A stretch of DNA of 64,000 nt, taken from contig JAHIWP010000083.1 of the NCBI GenBank assembly GCA_018816095.1, positions 1-64,000 on the forward strand, written 5' to 3'. The number at the start of each line of letters is the position of its first letter. The stretch's first letter is position 1. This document shows, piece by piece, positions 9,232-18,159 of this stretch. The notes under the pieces were generated by a model, which had not been told where the DNA came from, did not search any database, and saw only the letters and a program-made list of their open reading frames with translations. This DNA comes from Gammaproteobacteria bacterium. GTDB lineage: Bacteria; Pseudomonadota; Gammaproteobacteria; Pseudomonadales; Pseudomonadaceae. A program made the position numbers and the translations under genes.

Positions 9232-10899
9232 GTGGCTGAAGAAATCCGATTGCCGCTTGAAGTGTTCTATGAGCGTGAGGCTCGGCACCCGAATAAACCT
9301 TATATGGTGCAGCCGCTGCCGGGCGGTCAGCTGCTGGAGCTGAGCTGGGCTGATGTCGGCGAGCAGGCTCGGCGTGCGGCCAACTGGCTGCGTAGCCGCG
9401 AACTGCCGCAGGGCAGTCGCATTGCGATCATTTCCAAAAACTGTGCGCATTGGATCATTGCTGACCTGGCGATCTGGATGGCAGGCCACGTCTCGGTGCC
9501 GCTCTATCCCAACCTCACTGCGGAATCAGTCGGCCAGGTGCTGCGTCACTCCGAAGCGGCGCTGGTGTTCGTCGGTAAGCTGGATGACTGGCCGAGCATG
9601 GCACCGGGCGTGCCGGAGGATATTCCGACCATCGGCCTGCCACTGCGTCCGCAGGGTGAGTTCAGCTTTACTTGGGATGACCTACAGGCCTGCGCGCCGA
9701 TTCAGGACAACCCCAAGGCGGCGGCCGACCAGCTGGCTACCATCATCTATACATCCGGTACCACCGGCACGCCGAAAGGCGTGATGCATCACTTCAGCAA
9801 TTTCGGTTTTGCCGCCAGCCGTGCCACCGAGTTGTTTGGCGTCGGTGAGGATGATCGAGTGCTGTCCTACCTGCCGCTGTGCCACGTGGCCGAACGGATG
9901 TTTGTCGAGCTGGCGTCGATCTACGCCGGGCAGACGATCTTCTTCGCCGAAAGCCTGGACACCTTTCTCGAAGACCTCAAGCGCGCGCGGCCAACAGTGA
10001 TGTTCGGTGTGCCGCGCATCTGGACCAAATTCCAGATGGGTGTTTACAGCAAGATGCCGGCTGAGAAGCTGGATTTCCTGCTCAAGCTGCCGATCATCGG
10101 CCGTATCGTAGGCAAGAAAGTACTGGTCGGTCTGGGCCTGGATGCGGTGCGCTACGCCTTGTCTGGTGCAGCGCCGGTGCCTGAGGCGCTGCTCAACTGG
10201 TACAAACGTTTGGGCCTGGATGTGCTGGAGGTCTACGGCATGACCGAGAACTGTGGTTATTCACATGTCTGTCGGCCGGGCAAGTTCCAACAGGGCTGGA
10301 TCGGGCAGAACAGCCCAGGTGTTGAGGTGCGGATCGCTGAAGATGGCGAGGTGCTGGTGCGCAGTGGTGCGACCATGCAGGGCTATTACAAAGACCCGGA
10401 AAAAACCGCAGAAACCATGACCGCCGATGGCTACCTGCGCACCGGCGACAAAGGTGAACAGGATGCCCAGGGCAACCTGCGCCTGACCGGGCGGATCAAG
10501 GAAATCTTCAAAACCAGCAAAGGCAAGTACGTCGCGCCGGCACCGATCGAGAACCGCCTGGGTGAACATTCGCGCATTGAGCAGGTGTGTGTGGTGGGCG
10601 ATGGCATGACTCAGCCCATGGCTTTATGCGTGCTCTCCGATGTGGGGCGCAATGAAGCCGTTAATGGTGGTCGCGGCGAGCTGCAAAGCAGCCTGGAAGC
10701 GCTGCTGGTGCAGGTCAACCAGAACCTCGACAAGCATGAGCGGCTGCAGCGTTTGGTCCTGGTTAAGGACGTCTGGGCGGTGGACAACGGCTTCCTTACG
10801 CCAACCCTGAAAATCAAACGTGCGGTTGTGGAAGGCGCCTACGCTGAACGCTTTGGCGAGTGGACCGAACGCAGCGAAGCCGTGCTTTGGCACGAGTGA
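9232..10899 (+). CDS. AMP-binding long-chain acyl-CoA synthetase family enzyme
   Basis: 555 aa of the ANL superfamily, which activates a carboxylic acid with ATP to an acyl-adenylate and then to the CoA thioester. Motifs: P-loop IIYTSGTTGTPKGVMHH (about 180-196), YGMTENCGY (about 340), TGDKGEQDAQGNLRLTGRIKEIFKTSKGKYVAP (hinge and Lys region) and the C-terminal lid. The best start is GTG 9232: AAAGGAGG lies 7 bp upstream, whereas an upstream ATG would run through the palindrome. Adjacent thioesterase and hydrolase genes suggest an acyl-metabolism cluster. Chain length is not readable; long or medium acids are the default guess. Confidence 0.88.
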   Translation: MAEEIRLPLEVFYEREARHPNKPYMVQPLPGGQLLELSWADVGEQARRAANWLRSRELPQGSRIAIISKNCAHWIIADLAIWMAGHVSVPLYPNLTAESVGQVLRHSEAALVFVGKLDDWPSMAPGVPEDIPTIGLPLRPQGEFSFTWDDLQACAPIQDNPKAAADQLATIIYTSGTTGTPKGVMHHFSNFGFAASRATELFGVGEDDRVLSYLPLCHVAERMFVELASIYAGQTIFFAESLDTFLEDLKRARPTVMFGVPRIWTKFQMGVYSKMPAEKLDFLLKLPIIGRIVGKKVLVGLGLDAVRYALSGAAPVPEALLNWYKRLGLDVLEVYGMTENCGYSHVCRPGKFQQGWIGQNSPGVEVRIAEDGEVLVRSGATMQGYYKDPEKTAETMTADGYLRTGDKGEQDAQGNLRLTGRIKEIFKTSKGKYVAPAPIENRLGEHSRIEQVCVVGDGMTQPMALCVLSDVGRNEAVNGGRGELQSSLEALLVQVNQNLDKHERLQRLVLVKDVWAVDNGFLTPTLKIKRAVVEGAYAERFGEWTERSEAVLWHE

Positions 10900-10906
10900 T
10901 CACGCG

Positions 10907-10932
10907 CGTGGCCGGCGTGTCTGCCGGCCACG
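10907..10932 (+). terminator. GC-rich hairpin after the acyl-CoA synthetase
   Basis: CGTGGCCGGC, loop GTGTCT, GCCGGCCACG: a 10-bp perfect stem 7 bp past the stop codon. It is followed by TTCTC rather than a run of T, so it may be a weak terminator, an mRNA-stabilising hairpin or a partial attenuator before the thioesterase gene. Confidence 0.4.
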
Positions 10933-10963
10933 TTCTCAAGGTACCTACCGTTAAGGACTGTTT

Positions 10964-11410
10964 ATGGCCCTCTGGCAGCAATCCCCCAACCTCGAACAGC
11001 TCAATGCGATTCTGAAAAACACCATCGGCGAGCAATTGGATATCCGCTTCGAGTCGTTTGATGACGAGTCGATTACCGCGAGCATGGTGGTCGACGCACG
11101 CACTCATCAGCCCTACGGCCTACTGCATGGCGGCGCCTCCGTGGTACTCGCGGAAACCCTCGGTTCCACCGCCAGCCACCTGTGCATCGACAGCAGCAAG
11201 TTCTACTGCGTCGGTCTGGAGGTCAATGCCAACCACCTGCGCGGCCTGCGCAGTGGTCGGGTCACTGCGGTGGCGCGGCCGGTGCATCTGGGGCGCACCA
11301 CCCACGTCTGGGACATTCGCTTGAGTGGTGAAGATGGCAAAGCCAGCTGTATTTCTCGGCTGACCATGGCCATCATGCCGCTGGGTGAAAACGCTCCTGC
11401 TCAACGCTAA
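10964..11410 (+). CDS. Hotdog-fold acyl-CoA thioesterase (YdiI/PaaI family)
   Basis: 148 aa. The block THQPYGLLHGGASVVLAETLGS closely matches the YdiI/YbdB type of hotdog thioesterase, with Glu64 in the nucleophile/general-base position and His55 near the thioester carbonyl. Such enzymes hydrolyse aryl- or acyl-CoA thioesters; YdiI itself acts on 1,4-dihydroxy-2-naphthoyl-CoA, but no menaquinone genes are present, so the substrate is open. It follows the acyl-CoA synthetase by 64 bp. Confidence 0.88.
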   Translation: MALWQQSPNLEQLNAILKNTIGEQLDIRFESFDDESITASMVVDARTHQPYGLLHGGASVVLAETLGSTASHLCIDSSKFYCVGLEVNANHLRGLRSGRVTAVARPVHLGRTTHVWDIRLSGEDGKASCISRLTMAIMPLGENAPAQR

Positions 11411-11553
11411 GCAGGCACGCCGTCAGTGCGACTGCGGCTGACGGGCCTCCCATCAGCGTTGACGACAGTGCCGTCATTCACTGGCCGTTTTGTCATTGCT
11501 GCCTGGCGAACACTGCCGGACAATCAGTCCAATTTCCCTGATAAGCCCCTGCC

Positions 11554-12363
11554 ATGACTCAGTCTGTGTTCTTCGCCCATGCCAACGGCTTCCCCTCGGC
11601 CACCTACGGCAAGTTGTTTAGCGCGCTGGCACCTGATTACCCAGTGCAGCACCTTGACCAGCATGGCCATGACCCGCGCTTTCCGGTGAATGACAACTGG
11701 AGCAATTTGGTCGATGAGCTGATTCATCATCTTGAAGCCAATCAGCAACCGGTATGGGGCGTCGGGCATTCATTGGGCGGCGTGCTGCATTACCACGCCG
11801 CCTTGCTGCGACCTGAGTTGTACCGTGGGGTGGTGATGCTCGATTCCCCAGTGCTGACCCTGGCCGACAAGCTCGTAATCCGTGCGGCCAAACGCTTTGG
11901 TTTTATTGACCGCATTACTCCCGCCGGACGCACCCTGGGCCGGCGTGAGGAGTTTGTCGATCTGGCCGAAGCGCGCGGCTATTTCGCCACCAAGAGTCTG
12001 TTCCGCCGCTTTGATCCCGAATGTCTGGATGCTTATGTCCAGCATGGCCTGCAGGCGAGCACGAATAGCCTGCGCCTGCGCTTTGATCCCGCCACGGAAA
12101 TCAGCATTTATCGCAGCGTGCCGCACACCAGCCCTGGGCGCCCGCAGCAGCTGCAAGTACCGCTGGCCATGGTGCGTGGACGGCACAGCCGAGTGGTCAT
12201 GCCGCACCACACGCACCTGGTGCGGCGTGTGCCGAAAGGTGAGTACCTGACGCTGCCGGGCGGCCATATGTTTCCACTTGAGCGCCCGCAGGACACCGCA
12301 GAGCTGCTGAAAAAACTCTTCCAGCGCTGGTCCGGCCAGCCCACAAATGAGCAAAGCGCATGA
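11554..12363 (+). CDS. Alpha/beta hydrolase
   Basis: 269 aa. Nucleophile elbow GVGHSLGG (Ser at about residue 73), an early oxyanion region FFAHANGFP, and a C-terminal His in LPGGHMFPLERP give a complete Ser-Asp-His arrangement. No signal peptide, so cytosolic. The AHANGFP opening is typical of a Pseudomonas esterase-like family with no defined substrate. Its last 4 bp overlap the next hydrolase gene (ATGA), so the two are co-translated. Confidence 0.85.
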   Translation: MTQSVFFAHANGFPSATYGKLFSALAPDYPVQHLDQHGHDPRFPVNDNWSNLVDELIHHLEANQQPVWGVGHSLGGVLHYHAALLRPELYRGVVMLDSPVLTLADKLVIRAAKRFGFIDRITPAGRTLGRREEFVDLAEARGYFATKSLFRRFDPECLDAYVQHGLQASTNSLRLRFDPATEISIYRSVPHTSPGRPQQLQVPLAMVRGRHSRVVMPHHTHLVRRVPKGEYLTLPGGHMFPLERPQDTAELLKKLFQRWSGQPTNEQSA

Positions 12364-13223
12364 GCCTGAATTTCGAAGAGGTGCGCCTGCGCCTACCGCA
12401 CATTGAATTAGCCGCCCATCTGTATGGCCCTGAAGATGGCCAGCCAGTGATCGCCTTGCACGGCTGGCTGGATAACGCCGCAAGCTTTGCCCGGCTGGCC
12501 CCTTTGTTGCCTGGGATGCGCATTGTGGCCCTGGACTTTGCCGGGCACGGCCATTCCGATCACCGGCCGCCCGGCGGCAGTTATGCCATCTGGGATTATG
12601 CCTACGACGTGCTGCAGGTCGCCGAGCAGTTCGGCTGGCAACGCTTTGCTCTGCTGGGGCACTCGATGGGCGCGATTGTCTCGGTGCTGCTGGCGGCGGC
12701 CATGCCGGAGCGTATCGAGCGCCTGGCGCTGATCGATGGGCTGATTCCTTACACTGGTGAAGCAGACAGCGCGCCGCACAAGCTCGGTGAAGCGCTTAAG
12801 GCGCAGCTGGCGCTGGCCGGTAAGCGTAAACCGGTATACGGCGAATTTTCCCGCGCGGTTGAAGCACGCATGCGTGGCGTTGGCGCGGTTAGCCGTGAGG
12901 CGGCCGAGCTGCTCGCCCAGCGTGGCCTGATGCCGGTGCCCGGCGGGTACACCTGGCGTACCGACAGCCGTTTGACCCTGCCATCGCCGCTGCGCCTGAC
13001 CCATGCCCACGCCCTGGCATTTGCGCGCAGCCTGCAGTGCCCGACTAAGTTGGTGATGGCGCAGCAAGGGATGTTGCTGGCGCAACCGGATATCAATGCG
13101 TTGCTTGCGGGGCTGGCTGTCGAGGTGGCGCAATTGCCTGGCGGCCATCATCTGCACCTGGATGACGACGTAGGCGCGGGCTTGGTAGCAGACTGTTTCA
13201 AAGCTTTCCTGGGCGCGGCTTGA
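12360..13223 (+). CDS. Alpha/beta hydrolase
   Basis: 287 aa. HGWLDNAASFARL supplies the oxyanion region, DFAGHGHSDHRPPGG the post-beta4 turn, LLGHSMGAIVSVLL the nucleophile elbow (Ser about 103), and LPGGHHLHLDD the catalytic His. The fold and motifs match the serine hydrolases related to epoxide hydrolase and MhpC. It is a different subfamily from the preceding hydrolase, not a recent duplicate. Substrate unknown. Cytosolic. Confidence 0.85.
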   Translation: MSLNFEEVRLRLPHIELAAHLYGPEDGQPVIALHGWLDNAASFARLAPLLPGMRIVALDFAGHGHSDHRPPGGSYAIWDYAYDVLQVAEQFGWQRFALLGHSMGAIVSVLLAAAMPERIERLALIDGLIPYTGEADSAPHKLGEALKAQLALAGKRKPVYGEFSRAVEARMRGVGAVSREAAELLAQRGLMPVPGGYTWRTDSRLTLPSPLRLTHAHALAFARSLQCPTKLVMAQQGMLLAQPDINALLAGLAVEVAQLPGGHHLHLDDDVGAGLVADCFKAFLGAA

Positions 13224-13273
13224 CTTGCTGAAGGCAACTGGGGAAAGGTGTGGCGATAGCCACGGAGATTCGC

Positions 13274-13936
13274 ATGATCGACCTGTATACCGCCGCCACC
13301 CCCAACGGCCATAAAGCGTCCATCGCACTGGAAGAGCTGCAGCTGCCGTATAACGTGCAGGCATTGAGTTTCGACAAGCAGGAGCAGAAGGCTGCGGCCT
13401 TCCTCAAGATTAATCCCAATGGTCGCATTCCGGCGATTGTTGACCGCGACAACGATGATTTCGCGGTGTTCGAGTCCGGCGCCATTCTGTTGTACCTGGC
13501 CGAAAAAACCGGTCAATTGCTGCCCAGCGATGCCAAAGGTCGCTCGCGGGTGATTCAGTGGTTGATGTTCCAGATGGGGGGCGTCGGCCCGATGCAGGGG
13601 CAGGCCAATGTGTTCTTCCGCTATTTTCCGGAAAAGCTGCAAGGCCCCATCGACCGCTACCAGCGTGAGACACGACGTCTGTATGAGGTGCTCGATACGC
13701 GCTTGAGTGAAGCGCAGTACCTCGCGGATGACTACAGCATCGCTGATATCGCCACCTATCCCTGGGTGCGGATCCACGACTGGGCCGGGGTCTCGGTCGA
13801 CGGGCTGCCGCATTTGCAGCGCTGGATGGCTGAACTGGCCGAACGCCCAGCGGTGCAGCGCGGTTTGTTGGTGCCGCCGCGCGAAGAAGATGGCGAGAAA
13901 ATCGTCAAAGCCGCCCAGTCGATGTTGATCAAATGA
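13274..13936 (+). CDS. Glutathione S-transferase, nu-class (YfcG-like)
   Basis: 220 aa. The start [20 protein letters not shown] and the [14 protein letters not shown] block closely resemble E. coli YfcG, a nu-class GST that acts mainly as a glutathione-dependent disulfide-bond reductase using Thr/Asn rather than Cys. The TPNG motif is in place. ATG 13274 is preferred over an upstream start because it gives the family N-terminus directly. The stop overlaps the next ATG by 4 bp. Confidence 0.88.
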   Translation: MIDLYTAATPNGHKASIALEELQLPYNVQALSFDKQEQKAAAFLKINPNGRIPAIVDRDNDDFAVFESGAILLYLAEKTGQLLPSDAKGRSRVIQWLMFQMGGVGPMQGQANVFFRYFPEKLQGPIDRYQRETRRLYEVLDTRLSEAQYLADDYSIADIATYPWVRIHDWAGVSVDGLPHLQRWMAELAERPAVQRGLLVPPREEDGEKIVKAAQSMLIK

Positions 13937-14745
13937 GCCGGCTTAATACTTACTGCCTCGGCCTAAGCCTGCTGCTGGCCAGTGCCGCTGCGAGCGCAGA
14001 TGTACCGGGCAGTCATGACCTTGAGGTGCTGCCGCGTTTTGCCGGGAGCACGATTGTCAGCTTCAAGGATGTGGCTGAGCAGGAGCGCATCTACCCGCAA
14101 GGCTCGATACGGCGCATCAGTGGCACCTTGCGCTACGAGCGCGAAGTCGCCGCTCAAGGCCATCTAACCGCTGTGACCTATGAGTTGCCGCGCACCCATT
14201 CGGCTAATGAGGTGTTCGCCAATGCCCGCGAAGCCCTGCAAGCGCAAGATGCTGAGCTGCTGTACTGGTGCGTGGGCCGTGAGTGCGGCTCAAGCAGCCT
14301 GTGGGCGAACGCGGTATTCGACAACACCAAGCTGACGGGTGCGGATGACGAGCAAACCTATGCCTTGATGCGCCTGGCTGAACCCCGCCAAGACAGCCTG
14401 TTGGCGTTGTACAGCATCACCCGCGGCAACAAACGCGCCTATCTGCATGCCGAATTACTCACGGCCAATGCGGCACTGGGTGAGGTCTTGCCATCCCCAG
14501 CGACGCTGCAGCGCCAGCTGAAAAGCACCGGTGAACTGCGCCTGGCCAAACAGGTCGAACCCAGCGCGGCGTGGGCTGAATTACTGGCGCGTAGCCTGCG
14601 GCTCGACAGTACTTTGCGTGTAAGCATCAGCGGTGCCCAGGCTGAAGCCTGGCGTGAAGCGCTCGTTGCACAACGTGTACGTGCCAGCCGTCTGGAGTTG
14701 GGTGAGCCTGATGTCAGCGGTGTACAACTTAACGTGCTGCGTTAG
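13933..14745 (+). CDS. DUF4892 secreted protein
   Basis: 270 aa with a signal peptide ([12 protein letters not shown], cut near residue 22), so exported to the periplasm or envelope. The body contains [19 protein letters not shown] and [21 protein letters not shown], a Cys pair 5 residues apart typical of the DUF4892 family. The C-terminal third has an OmpA-like rhythm but no clear OmpA motif. Function unknown. It is the last gene before a strong terminator. Confidence 0.8.
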   Translation: MSRLNTYCLGLSLLLASAAASADVPGSHDLEVLPRFAGSTIVSFKDVAEQERIYPQGSIRRISGTLRYEREVAAQGHLTAVTYELPRTHSANEVFANAREALQAQDAELLYWCVGRECGSSSLWANAVFDNTKLTGADDEQTYALMRLAEPRQDSLLALYSITRGNKRAYLHAELLTANAALGEVLPSPATLQRQLKSTGELRLAKQVEPSAAWAELLARSLRLDSTLRVSISGAQAEAWREALVAQRVRASRLELGEPDVSGVQLNVLR

Positions 14746-14783
14746 AACCTGAGTGGCGTAGGCTTGTCGCACTAAAACCTTCC

Positions 14784-14812
14784 GGCTCTGCCCTTATGGC
14801 AGAGCCTTTTTT
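14784..14812 (+). terminator. Rho-independent terminator after the DUF4892 gene
   Basis: Perfect 9-bp stem GGCTCTGCC / GGCAGAGCC with loop CTTAT, followed by TTTTTT. It closes the acyl-metabolism/GST run about 40 bp after the last stop. Confidence 0.88.
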
Positions 14813-14833
14813 GTTGTGCAGGGAGCAGGGCGA

Positions 14834-15907
14834 ATGGCCAATAACGATCGGCTGCTGGTGCAGATACTGCTGCTTTTCTTATTAGGCGCGAGCCTATGGG
14901 TGTTGGCGCCGTTCTGGTCGGCGCTGTTTTGGGCCGCGGTGCTGTCGTTTGCCAGCTGGCCGGTGATGCGCGTGCTGACGCGTTTGCTCGGCGGGCGTCA
15001 GGCGTTGGCGGCGGGGCTGCTGACGCTGGTTTGGACCGTGATGGTTGCCGTACCGCTGGTCATGCTTGGGTTCAACCTGGCGGATCACATCAAGGATGTC
15101 ACCGCCTTGCTCAAGGGCTTTCAGGTCGAAGGATTACCGCCGGCGCCTGTTTGGCTGGCCGGCGTACCGCTGGTGGGGGACCGCCTGGTGAGTTTCTGGC
15201 TGACCATCGACCAACAGGGCGCCGCGTTTTTCGCCACGCTACGGCCTTATCTCGGGCAGGTGGGTAACTGGCTACTGGCACGCAGTGCGCAGATTGGCGG
15301 TGGCATGTTGGAGCTGGCGCTGAGTTTGATTCTGGTGTTCTTTTTCTACCGTGATGGGCCGCGCCTTGCCGCATTTGCTCAAAGCCTGTTGCAGCGTTTG
15401 ATTGGTGATCGCGCCGACCACTACTTGGAACTCGTGGCCGGCACGGTGCAGCGGGTGGTTAACGGGGTGATCGGTACGGCCACCGCGCAGGCCATTCTGG
15501 CTTGGGTTGGCTTTACCATTGCGGGAGTGCCCGGTGCGTTGGTGTTGGGGATGATGACCTTCGGCTTCAGCCTGATCATGGTGCCACCACTGATCTGGGG
15601 CCCCGCTGTGGCCTGGTTGTTCTGGCAGGGCGAAGTCGGCATGGGCATCTTCCTGCTGATTTGGGGCGTCTTTGTGATCAGCGGCGTCGACAACATCCTC
15701 AAACCTTACCTGATCAGCCGCGGCGGCAACTTGCCGTTGATTGTGGTGCTGCTTGGGGTGTTTGGCGGCATCCTGGCGTTTGGCTTTATGGGCCTGTTCC
15801 TTGGCCCAACGTTGCTGGCAGTGGCCTACAGCCTGCTGAGTGACTGGGTAGGAACTCCCGTTTCGAGCACCAGCAGTGCTGAGCCTGCCGAGCCGCCGCG
15901 CAGTTAG
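14834..15907 (+). CDS. AI-2E family transporter (PerM/YdiK-like)
   Basis: 357-aa inner-membrane protein with about eight membrane segments: a pair at the N-terminus (LLVQILLLFLLGASLWVLAP and the next helix), a large loop, then helices including FSLIMVPPLIWGPAVAWLFW and a C-terminal GGILAFGFMGLFLGPTLLAVAY. This C-terminal block is diagnostic of the AI-2E exporter family (formerly UPF0118). The family name comes from autoinducer-2 export by TqsA, but many members do other jobs, including Na+/H+ exchange. ATG 14834 is used; the GTG at 14816 overlaps the terminator tail. Confidence 0.88.
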   Translation: MANNDRLLVQILLLFLLGASLWVLAPFWSALFWAAVLSFASWPVMRVLTRLLGGRQALAAGLLTLVWTVMVAVPLVMLGFNLADHIKDVTALLKGFQVEGLPPAPVWLAGVPLVGDRLVSFWLTIDQQGAAFFATLRPYLGQVGNWLLARSAQIGGGMLELALSLILVFFFYRDGPRLAAFAQSLLQRLIGDRADHYLELVAGTVQRVVNGVIGTATAQAILAWVGFTIAGVPGALVLGMMTFGFSLIMVPPLIWGPAVAWLFWQGEVGMGIFLLIWGVFVISGVDNILKPYLISRGGNLPLIVVLLGVFGGILAFGFMGLFLGPTLLAVAYSLLSDWVGTPVSSTSSAEPAEPPRS

Positions 15908-15918
15908 CTGCTCAGTGG

Positions 15919-16944
15919 CTAGCGCTCACCGCGCTCGTATTTATCCAGCGTGTCGCTGGCTATCTGCCGGCCGAGCATGATCAGCTCCGGGGCCTTGTAG
16001 AACTCAAAGAAACGGCAGACCCGCTTGGGCACGTTGATCAGGATGTCCGGCGGGTAGCCGGCAATCTTGTACTGTGCCAATGAAGTCTGCATGACCTCAA
16101 AACTTTGGTTGATCAACTCAAGCAGCGAGGCAGGGCCGCTGAGATCGGCAACTCGCGAGCCGCTGGCGGATTTTGGTGCGGCGGGCTTGTTCAAGCTGCT
16201 TCGGGCATTCTGCTGCCAAGGATTCATGGCTTCCGGTTGCACGCTGCTGTCGCGCTCTTCGAGCAAGAGCATTTCGTCATCTTCGCCGTGTTTGCGTTTG
16301 AACGAAGGCAGGTGCGAGCCCAATGAACTCATCAGCAGGTCGAAACGCCCTTTGAGTGCGGGTGTGCGCTCGATTATCGGCAGCTCGTACTGGCGCTGAT
16401 TATTCGAGTTGAGGTTGACCGCGACAATCAAATCGCAGTGGCTCGACACCACCGGCACGATGGGCAGTGGGTTAAGCAGGCTGCCATCGACCAGCATCCG
16501 ATTGCCCTGAATAACCGGGGTGAACAAGCTGGGAATTGCCGCCGAAGCCCGCATGGCCTGGTGCAGGCAGCCTTCCTGAAACCAGATTTCCTGCTGATTG
16601 GTGAGGTCGGTGGCCACTGCAGTAAAGGGGATCGACAGGTTTTCGATGTCGATCTCGCCGACCATTTCGCGAATCTTGCCGAAGACTTTTTCGCCGCGAA
16701 TCGCACCCAGGCTAAAGCTCACATCGAGCAGGCGTAATACGTCCAGATAATCCAGGCTTTGCGTCCATTCACGGTATTCATTGAGCTTGCCGGCGGCGTA
16801 AATCCCGCCGACCACCGCCCCCATGGAGCAGCCGGCAATGCAGGCAATTTCATAGCCACGGGCTTCCAACTCTTCGATGACACCGATATGCGCATAACCA
16901 CGCGCACCTCCGGAACCCAATACCAGCGCAATACGCTTACTCAT
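15919..16944 (-). CDS. Patatin-like phospholipase (RssA/YchK type)
   Basis: 341 aa. The patatin catalytic dyad is complete: oxyanion loop GSGGARGYAHIG (10-21), nucleophile Ser40 in GCSMGAVVGG, and Asp153 in MLVDGSLLNPLPI. No signal peptide. A low-complexity charged insert at about 215-265 separates the catalytic domain from a conserved C-terminal tail (DILINVPKRVCRFFEFYKAPELI). It likely hydrolyses acyl esters of lipids. It is convergent with the AI-2E gene, 11 bp between stops. Confidence 0.88.
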   Translation of the reverse strand: MSKRIALVLGSGGARGYAHIGVIEELEARGYEIACIAGCSMGAVVGGIYAAGKLNEYREWTQSLDYLDVLRLLDVSFSLGAIRGEKVFGKIREMVGEIDIENLSIPFTAVATDLTNQQEIWFQEGCLHQAMRASAAIPSLFTPVIQGNRMLVDGSLLNPLPIVPVVSSHCDLIVAVNLNSNNQRQYELPIIERTPALKGRFDLLMSSLGSHLPSFKRKHGEDDEMLLLEERDSSVQPEAMNPWQQNARSSLNKPAAPKSASGSRVADLSGPASLLELINQSFEVMQTSLAQYKIAGYPPDILINVPKRVCRFFEFYKAPELIMLGRQIASDTLDKYERGER

Positions 16945-17025
16945 CAGCCTGTCCTCCGTAACTCGTTATGCAGTGAACATACGCGCGGTAGAGCGCGCCG
17001 CCAAGGCGCGATTTGCTAGTATCCA

Positions 17026-17047
17026 CGGCATTCACGCGTGAGTGCCG
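17026..17047. promoter_or_regulatory. Imperfect 22-bp palindrome in the patatin/lipoprotein divergent gap
   Basis: CGGCATTCACG followed by CGTGAGTGCCG, symmetric except for one mismatched pair. It is 82 bp upstream of the patatin start and 129 bp upstream of the lipoprotein start. No T-tract follows. It could be an operator for either gene; no regulator is recognisable. Confidence 0.3.
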
Positions 17048-17175
17048 GTTGCATGAGGTGTGGGCACTTTTATCTGTTTTGTGCGTCTGAAAGGCTGTGT
17101 GAATGCGTGGCGATCAGGTGTGGCTACGCGTCCTGATACGCAAGCAAAGTATGTCTCTCTTCCTGGAGTTAGCTG

Positions 17176-17454
17176 ATGAAACTGTGGATTGTGTTGCCTA
17201 TGGTGTTGCTGGTGCTCAGCGGCTGCGCCGGAAAAACCGCTTATCGCGACAGCTGTGCCAACCAGTTAGATGCCGCCTGGCGTGAACTGGACCTGGCCAA
17301 GGCCGAGGGTTTTGCCGGCACCGTGAGTTATTCCAAAGCCTTGTCGCTGCTGACCGCGGCGAAAACCCAGCAACAATTTGAAGCCTACGAAGGCTGCACC
17401 GCGAAGTCTGAGCGTGCGCGTTTCTACATCCGTGAATCGCGAGCGGGGCGCTAA
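17176..17454 (+). CDS. Small lipoprotein of unknown function
   Basis: 92 aa. A lipobox LVLSGC ends a short signal peptide, so Cys17 should be acylated and the protein anchored in the envelope. Residue +2 is Ala, which does not signal retention in the inner membrane. The mature part is about 75 residues, helical and charged, with a second and third Cys (DSCANQLD, YEGCTAKSE) that could form a disulfide. GGAGTTAGCTG precedes the ATG. The stop overlaps the next start by 1 bp. I do not recognise the family. Confidence 0.75.
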   Translation: MKLWIVLPMVLLVLSGCAGKTAYRDSCANQLDAAWRELDLAKAEGFAGTVSYSKALSLLTAAKTQQQFEAYEGCTAKSERARFYIRESRAGR

Positions 17455-18062
17455 TGCAGCTTAATTTCAGCACCCTTGAACCGCTTGACCGTTACCGCTG
17501 GTTAGCCTCGACCATCACGCCGCGCCCTATTGCCTGGGTCTCCAGCCTGTCGGCAGACGGGATCAGTAACCTGGCGCCGTTCAGCTTTTTTACCGTGATC
17601 AGTGATGACCCCGCGACCCTGCTGATCAACGTCAATCACCGGGGCGATGGCAGCCTGAAAGATACCTTGCTGAATGTGCAGGCCAGTGGCGAGCTGGTGA
17701 TTCAACTGGTGTCTTTCGAGCAGGCCGAGGCGATGAACGCCAGCGCGGCGCTATTGCCTCACGCCATCAGCGAATTTGAACACTGTGGCATCGCCAGCCT
17801 GTCGTCGGTGCAGGTTAAGCCACCGCGCGTGGCCGGGGCGGCCGTGGCTTTCGAGTGCCGTTTGGTTGAGGCCATGCCTTACCCAAAGGCGGCACCTAAC
17901 TGCCACCTGTTGTTTGCCGAAGTGCTGTTGGCGCATATCGATGAGCGCGTGCTCAACGAGCAGGGTCGCATTGATGCCGGCAAGCTCGACTTGATTGGTC
18001 GCCTCGGCGGTGCGGCCTACTCACGCACCACCGAGCGCTTTGATCTAAAACGGCCGTCCTGA
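17454..18062 (+). CDS. Flavin reductase-like FMN-binding protein
   Basis: 202 aa. RYRWLASTITPRPIAWVSS and GISNLAPFSFFTVISDDPATLLINV match the flavin reductase-like split-barrel family, which binds FMN or reduces flavin with NAD(P)H. No oxygenase partner is nearby, so a specific role cannot be given. It is translationally coupled to the small lipoprotein (ATG overlaps TAA by one base). Confidence 0.85.
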   Translation: MQLNFSTLEPLDRYRWLASTITPRPIAWVSSLSADGISNLAPFSFFTVISDDPATLLINVNHRGDGSLKDTLLNVQASGELVIQLVSFEQAEAMNASAALLPHAISEFEHCGIASLSSVQVKPPRVAGAAVAFECRLVEAMPYPKAAPNCHLLFAEVLLAHIDERVLNEQGRIDAGKLDLIGRLGGAAYSRTTERFDLKRPS

Positions 18063-18159
18063 GCTGTTCGTGTCACAAGTTCGTCAGTAAAGGTTTCCAG
18101 TGGCTATGCCCTGGCCGCATCGCGCAGTAGCATCGTCCGCTAGCCTTTAGGAGTGGTTC

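Noticed and set aside
8617..9489. Minus-strand frame of 290 codons
   Set aside because: Antisense to sixA and to the start of the acyl-CoA synthetase, and covers the palindrome.
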